Origin: Candidatus Thorarchaeota archaeon MP8T_1
GTDB taxonomy: Archaea; Asgardarchaeota; Thorarchaeia; Thorarchaeales; Thorarchaeaceae
DNA length: 25,569 bases
Assembly: GCA_002825465.1 (NCBI GenBank)
Contig: PJER01000033.1
Location: 1 to 25,569 of the forward strand
Direction of reading: 5' to 3'
The notes beneath the pieces were generated by a model. It worked only from the letters and a program-made list of their open reading frames with translations, was not told the DNA's origin and did no database searches. The position numbers and the translations under genes were made by a program. Below, one piece after another: positions 7,142 through 14,644 of the stretch (within the stretch, counting starts at the first letter, position 1; each line of letters opens with the position of its first letter).

Positions 7142-8320
7142 ATGACAAAACCCTTCGAACCCCTCAAACTTGAGGGTCTTGATATAGAACCAACAATATG
7201 CGCAAGGTGCGGATTTTGCACTTTCGTGTGTCCAGCGTATCTTGATACCCTATGGGACTCTCAGTCACCAAGGGGTAAGCTATACCAGTTGGCTCAATTG
7301 ATCAAGAAGAAAGAACCAATTCCAGCAGATTTTGCTGCTAGGATTTTCAATTGTACCTTGTGTGGAGCATGTCAAGAGATATGTCAAACAAACATTCCTC
7401 TGCTAAGATTCTGGCAGCTTGTTCGACAAGAGGTCGGTAATCTAGGCGAGTGGCCTGAAATAGTCAATTATATTGATACAGCTCTTCAAGAAACTAACAA
7501 CATCATGGAAATGGATCAAGAGGATCGAACACTCTGGACCGATATGGTTGATGACCTTATTGAAGGGCACACTGGAATTAAAGCTGAGGTAGCATACTTT
7601 GCGGGTTGTAATATCTCGTTCAAAGGCACACTTGCTCATCTCGGTGAAAACACCATAAAGATAATGGATGCTGCGGGAGTTGATTTCACAATTCTTGGTG
7701 AAGAAGAGTACTGCTGTGGAAATCCATACTTTGTTGCAGGTGGTTTTGATAAAGGTAAAGAACTTGCGTTGCACAATCTTGAAACACTCAAGAAATTAGG
7801 TGTGAAAACTGTTGTTTTCAATTGCCCTGGTTGCCACCGTTCATTTGCTGAGGAATATCCACATCTCCTTGGTAAGGAGGCGACAAAAGACTTCGAGTTC
7901 CTTCCATTTTCAGAATTTGTCTTACGACTTCTCAAGGAAGGAAAAATCAAGTTTGACAAACCCTACAACCATGTCGTTACTTGGCATGATCCATGTGAAC
8001 TTGGAAGGCACCAACACTACTACAACCCAGCTAGGGAAGTACTAGATGCCATTCCGGGATTAGTAGTCAAAGAAATGAAACATTCGAAAAATAAAGCACG
8101 CTGTTGTGGTGGTGGTGGTCTCTTAAAGGGAACCAATCCATTAGCATCAGTTAGGATTTCCGGTCGTAGACTTGAAGAGGCTGAAAAAATCGGTGCAGAG
8201 ATTATTGCTAGTGAATGTCCTTCATGTGCAATGTCGTTTGCAGACGGTATTGAACAATTCAAGCCTTCTGTTAAATTCAAGGACCTTTCAGAAATCGTTG
8301 TGGAGGCACTTGGACTATAG
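7142..8320 (+). CDS. CCG-domain iron-sulfur protein (HdrD/GlpC-like), copy 3
   Basis: 392 residues. Ferredoxin motifs are Cys20/23/26/30 and Cys71/74/77/81; the second again lacks the following proline (CQ). CCG domain 1 has Cys156, CCG at 191-193 and Cys228/231; CCG domain 2 has Cys285, CCG at 321-323 and Cys359/362. It is close in layout to copy 2, sharing for example the SPRGKL-type stretch after the first cluster and HDPC before the second CCG. It should take electrons from the FAD-linked oxidase 10 bases downstream and hand them to the membrane pair encoded just upstream. Start: ATG 7142 with GGGGAG about 9 bases before it. The family call is certain; the electron path is inferred from gene order. 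Confidence 0.92.
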   Translation: MTKPFEPLKLEGLDIEPTICARCGFCTFVCPAYLDTLWDSQSPRGKLYQLAQLIKKKEPIPADFAARIFNCTLCGACQEICQTNIPLLRFWQLVRQEVGNLGEWPEIVNYIDTALQETNNIMEMDQEDRTLWTDMVDDLIEGHTGIKAEVAYFAGCNISFKGTLAHLGENTIKIMDAAGVDFTILGEEEYCCGNPYFVAGGFDKGKELALHNLETLKKLGVKTVVFNCPGCHRSFAEEYPHLLGKEATKDFEFLPFSEFVLRLLKEGKIKFDKPYNHVVTWHDPCELGRHQHYYNPAREVLDAIPGLVVKEMKHSKNKARCCGGGGLLKGTNPLASVRISGRRLEEAEKIGAEIIASECPSCAMSFADGIEQFKPSVKFKDLSEIVVEALGL

Positions 8321-8325
8321 GTGAT
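8319..8325 (+). promoter_or_regulatory. Ribosome binding site AGGTGAT for the FAD-linked oxidase at 8331
   Basis: AGGTGAT begins within the TAG stop of the upstream Fe-S gene and lies 5 bases before ATG 8331, again indicating coupled translation. Confidence 0.65.
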
Positions 8326-8330
8326 ATGAG

Positions 8331-10052
8331 ATGATAAAGAAAGAACACTTTCAGAAACTTGCAGATATTGTGGGTGAAGACTTCTTCTCCACTGAGGATT
8401 ACATGACACATCTCTACTCACACGATATCTCCTCACTCCCAGGAATTGTTAATGACTTAATTAATGCACAAGGGGAAGCAGTAGCACAACCGACTTCTTC
8501 AGAAATCGTATCAAACCTTTTGAAGTTCTGTAAAGAGAACAATATCCAAGTTGTTCCAAGAGGTCATGGTACATCTGGATATGGAGGAGCATTACCAGTC
8601 AAGGGAGGTCTGATTGTCGATATGACCAGATTGAACGATGTTTTCCTTATCGACAAAGGTAGCATGACAATTCAAGTAGGTGCTGGAATCATTTGGAGAA
8701 GACTACTAGAAGTTCTCGAAGATGAAGGACTTACTGTTGCATCGTATCCTTCTAGTGCACACTCTTGCACAGTTGGTGGTTGGGCAGCTGCTGGTGGATG
8801 TGGTATCGGTAGTACAAAGTACGGTGGTATAAGAGAGCAGGTCGTTGAAATGGAAGTCGTCCTACCAGATGGTGAGATAATTTCTACAACTGAACCACTG
8901 GATAAGATTTTCACTGATAGAAAACCAGACCCAGTTTTCAAAGGAGACGAATCATTCTACTATGAATCTGAAGTTGGTAAAGAATCTAACAGAGAATCTA
9001 CTGAACTCTTCATCGATAGTAACGGAGCTTTGGGAATCATTACCAAAGTAACCTTGAGGATCATCCCGCTGTCTGAAATCAAACCAATGACACTGTCATT
9101 TCCAAATAAGGAACAGACTATTGGTGCGATGCAAGCTATCCTCAAAATTACTCGTCCATTCTATATGCACTTCAAGACAGATGAGTTCTATGGAATGTTG
9201 AAAGAACTTGGACAAGCACCAGCGACTAAAGGAGAATGGCTAGTTCTTTGTGCACTTGAAGGCACACACGAAGAGAACGAGGAATTTGCTAAGAGAATTG
9301 CAGAGACCGTGTCCATGTATCATGGAACAGTGGAATCTGATGAGATTGGACATCACGAATGGGAGGAGCGATTCTTCCCAATGAGAGTCAAGCGTTTGGG
9401 TCCAAGTGTGGCACCTTCTGAGGTCTATGTCCCATTGAAGAATATGGTCGATTTCATTGAACATTGTAACAAACACTTCAAGGGAGAGAGAATGGCCATG
9501 GAAGGGGCAGTAAATCATCAAGATGAGGTTGCTGTTCTCACTTGGTTCTTGGATGACGAGCGTCGAAAAATCCCATTTATGTTTGGATGGTATCGCTCTC
9601 TTGATGTGATTAACATCGGTCTGAAACATGGTGGTCGGGCCTATTCTATTGGAATGTGGAATGCAATGCATTCACGAACATTCTATGGAAAAGAGGACCT
9701 TACCAAGATGGCCAAATTCAAGAGAAGAACAGATTCGAAGGGATATCTGAATTCTCACAAAGTATTCCCAGGACCACTCTATCTGAGCACAAGAATGAGT
9801 CTACTCATTATGTTAGCAGCTGCAATTGCAGTGCCAATTGCCATCATGTTTGCATGGTGGTTAGTTCCCAGCATTATTCAGGGAATGGCTGCCTGGGTTG
9901 TGGTCAATGATTGGACTAGTTTCCTATTATGGGCATTAGTTGGTCTCGGCGTTGGATTTGCAGCTCAAGAGTTCGTCAATATCATTCCAATTTCGGTAAT
10001 GCTGTCCTTGGGTACACCATTCCTCAGATTAGGAAGGAAGATATTCCATTAG
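8331..10052 (+). CDS. FAD-linked oxidase (GlcD/D-lactate dehydrogenase type) with C-terminal membrane anchor, second full copy
   Basis: 573 residues and a paralogue of the protein at 4074. The FAD-binding domain shows VPRGHGTSGYGG at 75-86 and, after SYPSSAHSCTVGG, a GIGSTKYGG loop near residues 160-170. The FAD-oxidase C-terminal domain has DDERRK near 408-413 and ends at about residue 482. The remaining 91 residues hold two hydrophobic helices (about 490-512 and 525-548) and end with the basic LRLGRKIFH, so this copy is also membrane-tethered. The substrate is probably a 2-hydroxyacid but is not determined. It pairs with the CCG protein upstream (10-base gap) and is followed closely by the cytochrome c maturation genes, which suggests one transcript. 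Confidence 0.9.
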   Translation: MIKKEHFQKLADIVGEDFFSTEDYMTHLYSHDISSLPGIVNDLINAQGEAVAQPTSSEIVSNLLKFCKENNIQVVPRGHGTSGYGGALPVKGGLIVDMTRLNDVFLIDKGSMTIQVGAGIIWRRLLEVLEDEGLTVASYPSSAHSCTVGGWAAAGGCGIGSTKYGGIREQVVEMEVVLPDGEIISTTEPLDKIFTDRKPDPVFKGDESFYYESEVGKESNRESTELFIDSNGALGIITKVTLRIIPLSEIKPMTLSFPNKEQTIGAMQAILKITRPFYMHFKTDEFYGMLKELGQAPATKGEWLVLCALEGTHEENEEFAKRIAETVSMYHGTVESDEIGHHEWEERFFPMRVKRLGPSVAPSEVYVPLKNMVDFIEHCNKHFKGERMAMEGAVNHQDEVAVLTWFLDDERRKIPFMFGWYRSLDVINIGLKHGGRAYSIGMWNAMHSRTFYGKEDLTKMAKFKRRTDSKGYLNSHKVFPGPLYLSTRMSLLIMLAAAIAVPIAIMFAWWLVPSIIQGMAAWVVVNDWTSFLLWALVGLGVGFAAQEFVNIIPISVMLSLGTPFLRLGRKIFH

Positions 10053-10127
10053 AACAACTTGAACTGGTTCAAAGGTAGACAGACTAAAAAGTCAGTCAAG
10101 AGAACAGAAGAGCAGGTAGAAGTTCAG

Positions 10128-10808
10128 ATGTCAGGAAAGGCCATCGAGATAAGAAATCTCACTCGAAGATACGGATATCGAGTTGCACTGAGGAAGATTT
10201 CACTCGACTTCTCAGAATTTGGAATTCAGGGTCTCTTTGGTTCGAATGGTGCTGGAAAGACGACATTGATGCGAGTGATAGCTACTCTTCTCAGGCCTCA
10301 TGAAGGAACAATCTCAGTTATGGGATTCAATCCCCAAGAAGAGCCTGAGGAAGTCAAACGCAGGATTGGATTAGTAGGTGATAAGGTTCTGTTATATGAG
10401 GAACTCACTGGAATTGAAAATCTGCGCTTCTATTCTAAATTACATGGATTAACAGAAGAATTCTTTGAGTCACAGATTGAAGATCTAGCACCAAGGTTTG
10501 CAATCAAATCTTGGCTCGAGGAACCTGTAAAGAATCTCTCTACAGGTCTCAAGAAACGTCTAGACATTGTTAGGAGTCTCCTGCACAATCCTGAGTTACT
10601 CCTTTTGGATGAGCCCTTCAGTGGATTGGATAAGGATACAACAAATGACTTCCAAGAATATCTGAATGAATACAGGAATAAAAGAACAACAATTGTTACA
10701 ACACATAATCTAGTATTTGGAGCTCAGTTATGTGATGAATTCGTAACGCTCAGAAAAGGGGTGGTTGTAAACCAGGGACCAATCTCTGAGTTTAATCAAA
10801 CACTCTGA
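10128..10808 (+). CDS. ccmA: Cytochrome c maturation ABC transporter, ATP-binding subunit CcmA
   Basis: 226 residues from ATG 10128. Walker A GSNGAGKTT, signature LSTGLKKRL, Walker B LLLLDEPFSGLD and the H-loop TTHN are all present in order. The LSTG-type signature and a direct follow-on CcmB permease identify CcmA, which powers release of the heme-CcmE complex. A TTG at 10059 would add a 23-residue hydrophilic leader; ATG 10128 is preferred because it matches usual CcmA length and has AGGT about 10 bases upstream, but the longer form is not excluded. The stop is followed after 9 bases by ccmB. ABC-2 exporters of another kind are the alternative, made unlikely by the ccmB, ccmC and ccmE genes that follow. 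Confidence 0.85.
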   Translation: MSGKAIEIRNLTRRYGYRVALRKISLDFSEFGIQGLFGSNGAGKTTLMRVIATLLRPHEGTISVMGFNPQEEPEEVKRRIGLVGDKVLLYEELTGIENLRFYSKLHGLTEEFFESQIEDLAPRFAIKSWLEEPVKNLSTGLKKRLDIVRSLLHNPELLLLDEPFSGLDKDTTNDFQEYLNEYRNKRTTIVTTHNLVFGAQLCDEFVTLRKGVVVNQGPISEFNQTL

Positions 10809-10813
10809 GGTGA
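10807..10813 (+). promoter_or_regulatory. Ribosome binding site GAGGTGA deciding the GTG start of ccmB
   Basis: GAGGTGA overlaps the ccmA stop and lies 4 bases before GTG 10818. No ATG is near, so this strong site fixes the ccmB start. Confidence 0.65.
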
Positions 10814-10817
10814 TAAG

Positions 10818-11498
10818 GTGACATCCGGACTTGGAGCAGCATTAGCCATCGCGAAGAAAGATATCCTTACACAATTCAGAAAGAGATTTGAAATCTTCTC
10901 AATGTTCCTCTTTGCACTGATTTCAGTTATTGCATTTTCATTTGCAGTTGTTACGGGAGGTTCGGTTAGCGAGGAAATAGGAAGCGCTCTTCTCTGGGTA
11001 ATTATTTTCTTCACCGGGATGTTTGGATTCGCTCCTATCTTTCTATCGGAGTCTGAAACAGGGACTCTAAGAGGACTTGCCACAGCTCCAATCCCTGCTT
11101 GGTCAGTATATTTAGGAAAAGTAGTTTATGGGTTCACATTAATGGGGATTGTTGAAGTCTTCCTTGTGCCTATTGTAACAGTTCTTTTTGGATTCTCGTT
11201 ATTCAATAACTTCCCTCTTGCACTTGCAACCTTGTTGATAGGTACTCTTGATCTTGCTGCAGTCGGTTCAATGGCGTCAGCTCTTACTATGCCTTCAGAG
11301 TCAAAAGCAACAGTGTTCCCGCTTGTGTACTTTCCCACTGCAACATCAGGTCTCATGCTACTTATTGAGATAACAAAGATTGCAGTTTTGGGTCCAGGAT
11401 TGATATCAGTCGTGATAATATTTGAAATGTTGCTAGCACACCTGATTGCAATTTTGACACTATCTGCATCAGTTTTTCACTTTGCACTTTCATCTTGA
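10818..11498 (+). CDS. ccmB: Cytochrome c maturation ABC transporter, permease CcmB
   Basis: 226 residues with six hydrophobic helices. The N-terminal part, with a KKDILTQFRKRFE-type cytoplasmic segment before helix 1, and the motif ESETGTLRGLATAPIPAWS followed by VYLGKV are the conserved CcmB pattern (E-x-GTL-x-GL-x-x-AP). CcmB forms the membrane channel part of CcmABCD, which moves heme from CcmC to CcmE for attachment to apocytochrome c outside the cell membrane. Start is GTG with a strong ribosome binding site. It is followed by ccmC after 68 bases. The length equals that of bacterial CcmB. Assignment is firm from the motif plus neighbours. Confidence 0.87.
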   Translation: MTSGLGAALAIAKKDILTQFRKRFEIFSMFLFALISVIAFSFAVVTGGSVSEEIGSALLWVIIFFTGMFGFAPIFLSESETGTLRGLATAPIPAWSVYLGKVVYGFTLMGIVEVFLVPIVTVLFGFSLFNNFPLALATLLIGTLDLAAVGSMASALTMPSESKATVFPLVYFPTATSGLMLLIEITKIAVLGPGLISVVIIFEMLLAHLIAILTLSASVFHFALSS

Positions 11499-11566
11499 AG
11501 CTTGTCACGTAGCAAAACGTTCATATTAGAAATAAAGAAGCACTCACCAATTCGAGTTGAACAGAA

Positions 11567-12235
11567 GTGAACAAGAACAGACTAATCTTCTTGGGAATCA
11601 CAGCTGCGGTATCCCTTCTTTATGTCTATATGACTTGGATTTATTCACCACCAGATGTCGAACTAGGAGAATTAGTTAGAATCTTCTTCCAGCATGTAGC
11701 TCCAGCACTTGTGGCTTATGGTGCATTTGGTGTCACCTTAATTTGCGGAGTTATGTACTTGTGGAAAAGTGAACTCAAGTATGACATACTGGGAGCTGCA
11801 TCAGTAAAGATCGGTCTTTTCTTTACAACAATAACTCTACTTACTGGAATGATGTGGGCGGATGCAACCTGGGGTACTCCATGGAATTGGGATCCTCGAG
11901 AAACAACTACCCTTATCCTCTGGATTGCCTATGCAAGCGTTCTAGCATATCGTTCATCAGTTACAGACCGTGAATCGAGAGCTCAGTTTGGATCGATCTT
12001 CGGTATCGTTGCATTTCCAATGGTGATATTGAGTTACTTTTCAATTCGAATTTGGGAAACACTACATCCAATAGTTATTGAGCCAACTGGTCTTTCGATG
12101 ACAGCTGAGCATGGATTGACTCTTATGGTCAGCATGATAGCAGTTATCCTGATTGCAATCATTTTGATCGACCTCACATACTATGTTGATACAATACAAG
12201 AGAAATTATTGAGAATAAGAATGGAAAGGAGCTAA
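11567..12235 (+). CDS. ccmC: Cytochrome c maturation heme-handling protein CcmC
   Basis: 222 residues with six hydrophobic helices. The tryptophan-rich heme-handling motif is WGTPWNWDPRET at residues 102-113. The two flanking heme-ligand histidines expected in CcmC are present: His43 in FFQHVAPA and His167 in ETLHPIV. This distinguishes CcmC from the much longer CcmF. CcmC loads heme onto CcmE at the outer face of the membrane. The start is GTG 11567; no good ribosome binding site precedes it, and the 68-base gap before it is larger than others in the operon, so a secondary promoter is possible. The next gene, ccmD-like, starts 5 bases after the stop. Confidence 0.9.
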   Translation: MNKNRLIFLGITAAVSLLYVYMTWIYSPPDVELGELVRIFFQHVAPALVAYGAFGVTLICGVMYLWKSELKYDILGAASVKIGLFFTTITLLTGMMWADATWGTPWNWDPRETTTLILWIAYASVLAYRSSVTDRESRAQFGSIFGIVAFPMVILSYFSIRIWETLHPIVIEPTGLSMTAEHGLTLMVSMIAVILIAIILIDLTYYVDTIQEKLLRIRMERS

Positions 12236-12240
12236 TACAG

Positions 12241-12384
12241 ATGCAACAAGTTGAACTATTCACCGTAGCGGTCATCTTTTGGGGTGGTCTCTTCGCATTC
12301 CTGTTTTATCTATTAATGAGAATGAAGAGTTTAGATAAACAACTCAAAATGGTTGAATCTCAAATTGACGGAGACCATGAGTGA
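12241..12384 (+). CDS. Small single-helix protein, CcmD-like
   Basis: A 47-residue ORF starting MQQVELFTVAVIFWGG and ending QIDGDHE. It has one membrane helix at about residues 6-26, then a positively charged stretch (RMKSLDKQLK) and a charged tail. That is the build of CcmD, the short protein that joins CcmC and CcmE in the CcmABCD complex, and the gene lies exactly where ccmD is expected. GGAG lies just before it in the ccmC end, and its TGA overlaps the ccmE ATG as TGATG. CcmD sequences are too short and variable for a firm family match, so the name rests on size, topology and position. Confidence 0.7.
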   Translation: MQQVELFTVAVIFWGGLFAFLFYLLMRMKSLDKQLKMVESQIDGDHE

Positions 12385-12770
12385 TGAACAAAAAGACACG
12401 AAATGTACTAGTTATCGCAATATTAGTAATTACAATTGGATTTGTAGCATTTCAAGCACTCAATACTTTTGGAAATGTATACATCAGTGTTGATGCAGTC
12501 GTTGAAGAACCTGATCTTTACATGGGAAGAACTCTGCAAGTCAAGGGAACACTTCAACCAGGGTCTCTCTCAATCACCTCAGATAATGTAACCTTAGTAA
12601 TAGCAGGTGAAAATTCAACATTACTTGTGCTTCTTGTTGGCGAACTCCCTGATATGATTGATGGCCAGGAAATTGTTGCTGTAGGCTCTCTAGATTCAGA
12701 AGATCTCTTTCGAGCAACACAACTACTAGTAAAGTGTCCTAGTAAGTATGAAACAACCACAGAACCTTAA
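12384..12770 (+). CDS. ccmE: Cytochrome c maturation heme chaperone CcmE, CxxxY type
   Basis: 128 residues from ATG 12384, which overlaps the ccmD-like stop and has GGAG 10 bases upstream; GTG 12381 would add one residue. An N-terminal anchor helix (8-27) is followed by an OB-fold domain with the CcmE pattern GELPDMIDGQEIVAVGSL at 86-103. The heme-binding site is CPSKY at 118-122: cysteine replaces the classical histidine of HxxxY. CxxxY CcmE is known from archaea and some Desulfovibrio-type bacteria and carries heme covalently on the way to apocytochrome c. The gene ends 5 bases before the convergent flavoprotein gene. The CcmF, CcmG and CcmH partners of the classical pathway are not in the window. 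Confidence 0.9.
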   Translation: MNKKTRNVLVIAILVITIGFVAFQALNTFGNVYISVDAVVEEPDLYMGRTLQVKGTLQPGSLSITSDNVTLVIAGENSTLLVLLVGELPDMIDGQEIVAVGSLDSEDLFRATQLLVKCPSKYETTTEP

Positions 12771-12775
12771 CAGAA

Positions 12776-13402
12776 TTATTTCCATTCATCGCCAAATCGA
12801 ACTTTTTCACCAACAGGTCGTGGTTCGAATGACCATGGTACTGGAGATCGAACAAGTATAGACGCTAGCTGTGTAACACGTTTCCCCAGTTGAGCTGCCA
12901 TTGACATTGCTTCCGTGTCTGCACGGATATCACCGGGATTTAGCGCAAATCCAATTGGCCAGTAGACTCCTCCAGGAACAATCATCTCTTTTACGTTAAG
13001 GAAAAAGAGGATTGATACAAGGGATAAATCAACACCAGATCTCCTTCCTACAACAAATCCAGTACCAACCTTTCCTTCTAAATGAAGAAATCTGCCAGTA
13101 CGATCCATCATATTCTTCAGTGAAGTACCAATTGAGGCGTGATGACATGGAGAACCAAAGATAATACCATCTGCAAGTAACATTCTTCCTGCAACATGAT
13201 TCAAGTCATCATCTTGTATACACTTCCCTATTTTGTAGCATTCTCCGCAATGTTTACATTCCCTAATATCAAGTTCAGAAAGATCTATGTACTCGACTAA
13301 CGCATCTTCTAATCTAGCAGCCTCGAGAGCAGTCTCGATTAGAGTTGTAGTGTTTCCGTTTGTACGGGGACTACCAGAAATCCCCAGTATTCTTGGTTTC
13401 AA
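12776..13402 (-). CDS. Iron-sulfur flavoprotein (Isf-like NADPH-dependent FMN reductase family)
   Basis: 208 residues. The flavodoxin-like fold opens with MKPRILGISGSPRTNGNT, the FMN phosphate loop of this family. Cys49/52/55/61 (CX2CX2CX5C) form the compact cysteine motif of Isf proteins, which hold one [4Fe-4S] cluster beside FMN. GSPCHHASIGTSLKNMMDR is the usual second FMN-contact region. Isf members in anaerobic archaea move electrons from ferredoxin or reduce O2/H2O2. The start is chosen as TTG 13402 because GAGGT lies 7 bases upstream and the family begins with MK-ILGISGSPR; a TTG at 13435 would add 11 residues without a ribosome binding site. It is convergent with ccmE. Confidence 0.82.
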   Translation of the reverse strand: MKPRILGISGSPRTNGNTTTLIETALEAARLEDALVEYIDLSELDIRECKHCGECYKIGKCIQDDDLNHVAGRMLLADGIIFGSPCHHASIGTSLKNMMDRTGRFLHLEGKVGTGFVVGRRSGVDLSLVSILFFLNVKEMIVPGGVYWPIGFALNPGDIRADTEAMSMAAQLGKRVTQLASILVRSPVPWSFEPRPVGEKVRFGDEWK

Positions 13403-13409
13403 TTGATGT

Positions 13410-13414
13410 ACCTC
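13410..13414 (-). promoter_or_regulatory. Ribosome binding site GAGGT deciding the TTG start at 13402
   Basis: On the minus strand GAGGT is followed by 7 bases and then TTG 13402. It is the only good site near any candidate start of the Isf-like gene. Confidence 0.55.
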
Positions 13415-13611
13415 AGACGGGCTGATGGAAATCAAAGGGGTTCTTAATTGTTTTTGATTACCAAATATTGTGTTACATTCTGAAATAATTACAAAGAGAA
13501 TCTTTGAATAAATAATGACGAATTAATAGTTTCATTTTGTAATTTTTGCTCACTATGAAACATTCGAAAGGAAATCTTGACCAAATTCAATCGTGTAAGA
13601 TAGAATCTAGT

Positions 13612-14532
13612 CTAGGAAACATTCTTCCTTGGTCTCCAGAATCCAAAGTAAACTACGAATATACCGATTGCAACAATGGAAGCTGAAGTAAAGAGAATGT
13701 TAGTCCATTCGTAATTAGGATCCCAAGCTTTTGCTGTGAAATGTACCACATCCTGAGAGAATTCACTTAGGTTAAGATTCCAGATTGCATCAGTTACAAT
13801 TCCATCCTCAGTAATGTCCAATGATTCTTCCGGGTAAAATGCATGACTCAGAAATGGTATTTCTTCAACTACATGCATATGCACTCGTTCAAGAGTAGTA
13901 CCCTCAAATGTACGAGCACTTCCCACGATGTAGTAGTAATCAAATCGGTCCATTGTTGATTGAAATACGGCTCCGGATTGCGATTTGAGAACAAGAGTAG
14001 TATTAGCAACCAAATCAACATCAATCAATGCAAAATTAACAAATGGATAGATAGAGGGATAATCGATTAGGTCTTCAAGAGTGAATCCAAGTTCATCAAA
14101 TTCATCATAGTCCATTACTGTGTAGTCAACTAGCGATCCATTGCTATAGATATGTAATGAATTACTTGTGTTATAAGGATAGAACCAACCTGTTGCAGGT
14201 GGACTAGTTAATATGACATCATCAATATCACTTGATGTATACACAAAAGCTAAGGTCGCATTTTGAGTCACATTTGTCTTAATGTGAAATTCTGAATCCA
14301 GTGAAACATAGACCTCAGTTTCTCTTCGAGTGATATTGATGCTCACATCTGCATATGGCATGCTAATGTGAGTCCCATTATGAAATGCAGTTCCATCTTC
14401 AAACATACCCCAGTTTGTATAATTAGCATCACAAGATGGGAGTGCGTAAGAGCATAATAGAACTGATAGCACAAAAGGAAAAATCAAAAGAGTTACAATC
14501 TTTCGCTGCCTCAATCTTCTAACCACACTCAA
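13612..14532 (-). CDS. Exported membrane-anchored protein of unknown function
   Basis: 306 residues, family not recognised. A basic, hydrophobic N-terminus (RRLRQRKIVTLLIFPFVLSVLL) looks like a signal peptide. A single helix at about 280-298 followed by WRPRKNVS anchors the C-terminus. The exposed middle contains nine N-x-S/T sequons (for example NYT, NGT, NIT, NVT, NAT), as expected of a glycosylated archaeal surface protein. It is rich in Asp, Tyr and beta-prone stretches. Start: TTG 14532 gives the length above; GTG 14526 is equally likely because TTTAAAT sits about 26 bases upstream, which would suit a leaderless mRNA. It is divergent from mutS. The Isf-like gene lies 209 bases downstream on the same strand. 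Confidence 0.65.
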   Translation of the reverse strand: MSVVRRLRQRKIVTLLIFPFVLSVLLCSYALPSCDANYTNWGMFEDGTAFHNGTHISMPYADVSINITRRETEVYVSLDSEFHIKTNVTQNATLAFVYTSSDIDDVILTSPPATGWFYPYNTSNSLHIYSNGSLVDYTVMDYDEFDELGFTLEDLIDYPSIYPFVNFALIDVDLVANTTLVLKSQSGAVFQSTMDRFDYYYIVGSARTFEGTTLERVHMHVVEEIPFLSHAFYPEESLDITEDGIVTDAIWNLNLSEFSQDVVHFTAKAWDPNYEWTNILFTSASIVAIGIFVVYFGFWRPRKNVS

Positions 14533-14541
14533 GATTATGTT

Positions 14542-14585
14542 TCAATTGATTTAAAGCATGTTGTTTTTCAGCAAGTCAATTGATT
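14542..14585. repeat. Paired 10-bp direct repeat TCAATTGATT between divergent genes
   Basis: TCAATTGATT occurs at 14542-14551 and again at 14576-14585, 34 bases apart start to start. Each copy holds the palindrome TCAATTGA. The pair lies in the divergent promoter region of the membrane protein gene and mutS and could be an operator. TCAATTGA is also found inside several genes of this window, so the case is weak. Confidence 0.35.
14549..14555 (-). promoter_or_regulatory. Candidate TATA box for the - strand membrane protein gene
   Basis: TTTAAAT on the minus strand is centred about 26 bases before GTG 14526 and 20 before TTG 14532, the spacing expected for an archaeal TATA box serving a leaderless transcript. 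The opposite-strand reading (TTTAAAG) could also act toward mutS. Confidence 0.35.
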
Positions 14586-14634
14586 CATTATGGCGATGGC
14601 ATTATTAGAGAGTCTGTTGAACCTATGAAGAGTA

Positions 14635-14639
14635 GGGAG
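14635..14639 (+). promoter_or_regulatory. Ribosome binding site GGGAG for mutS
   Basis: GGGAG lies 5 bases before GTG 14645 and supports that start over the in-frame ATG at 14663. Confidence 0.6.
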
Positions 14640-14644
14640 TAGAT

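Noticed and set aside
298..8320. Methanogen-type heterodisulfide reductase HdrD
   Set aside because: CCG domains match, but no HdrE-type cytochrome b or other methanogenesis genes are present; adjacent FAD-linked oxidases favour a GlcF/GlpC-like role.
8020..8436. 138-codon minus-strand ORF spanning two redox genes
   Set aside because: It overlaps the ends of two well-supported genes and shows only shadow composition.
13436..13611. Possible small RNA in the AT-rich gap
   Set aside because: No stable hairpin, T-run or conserved motif could be seen.
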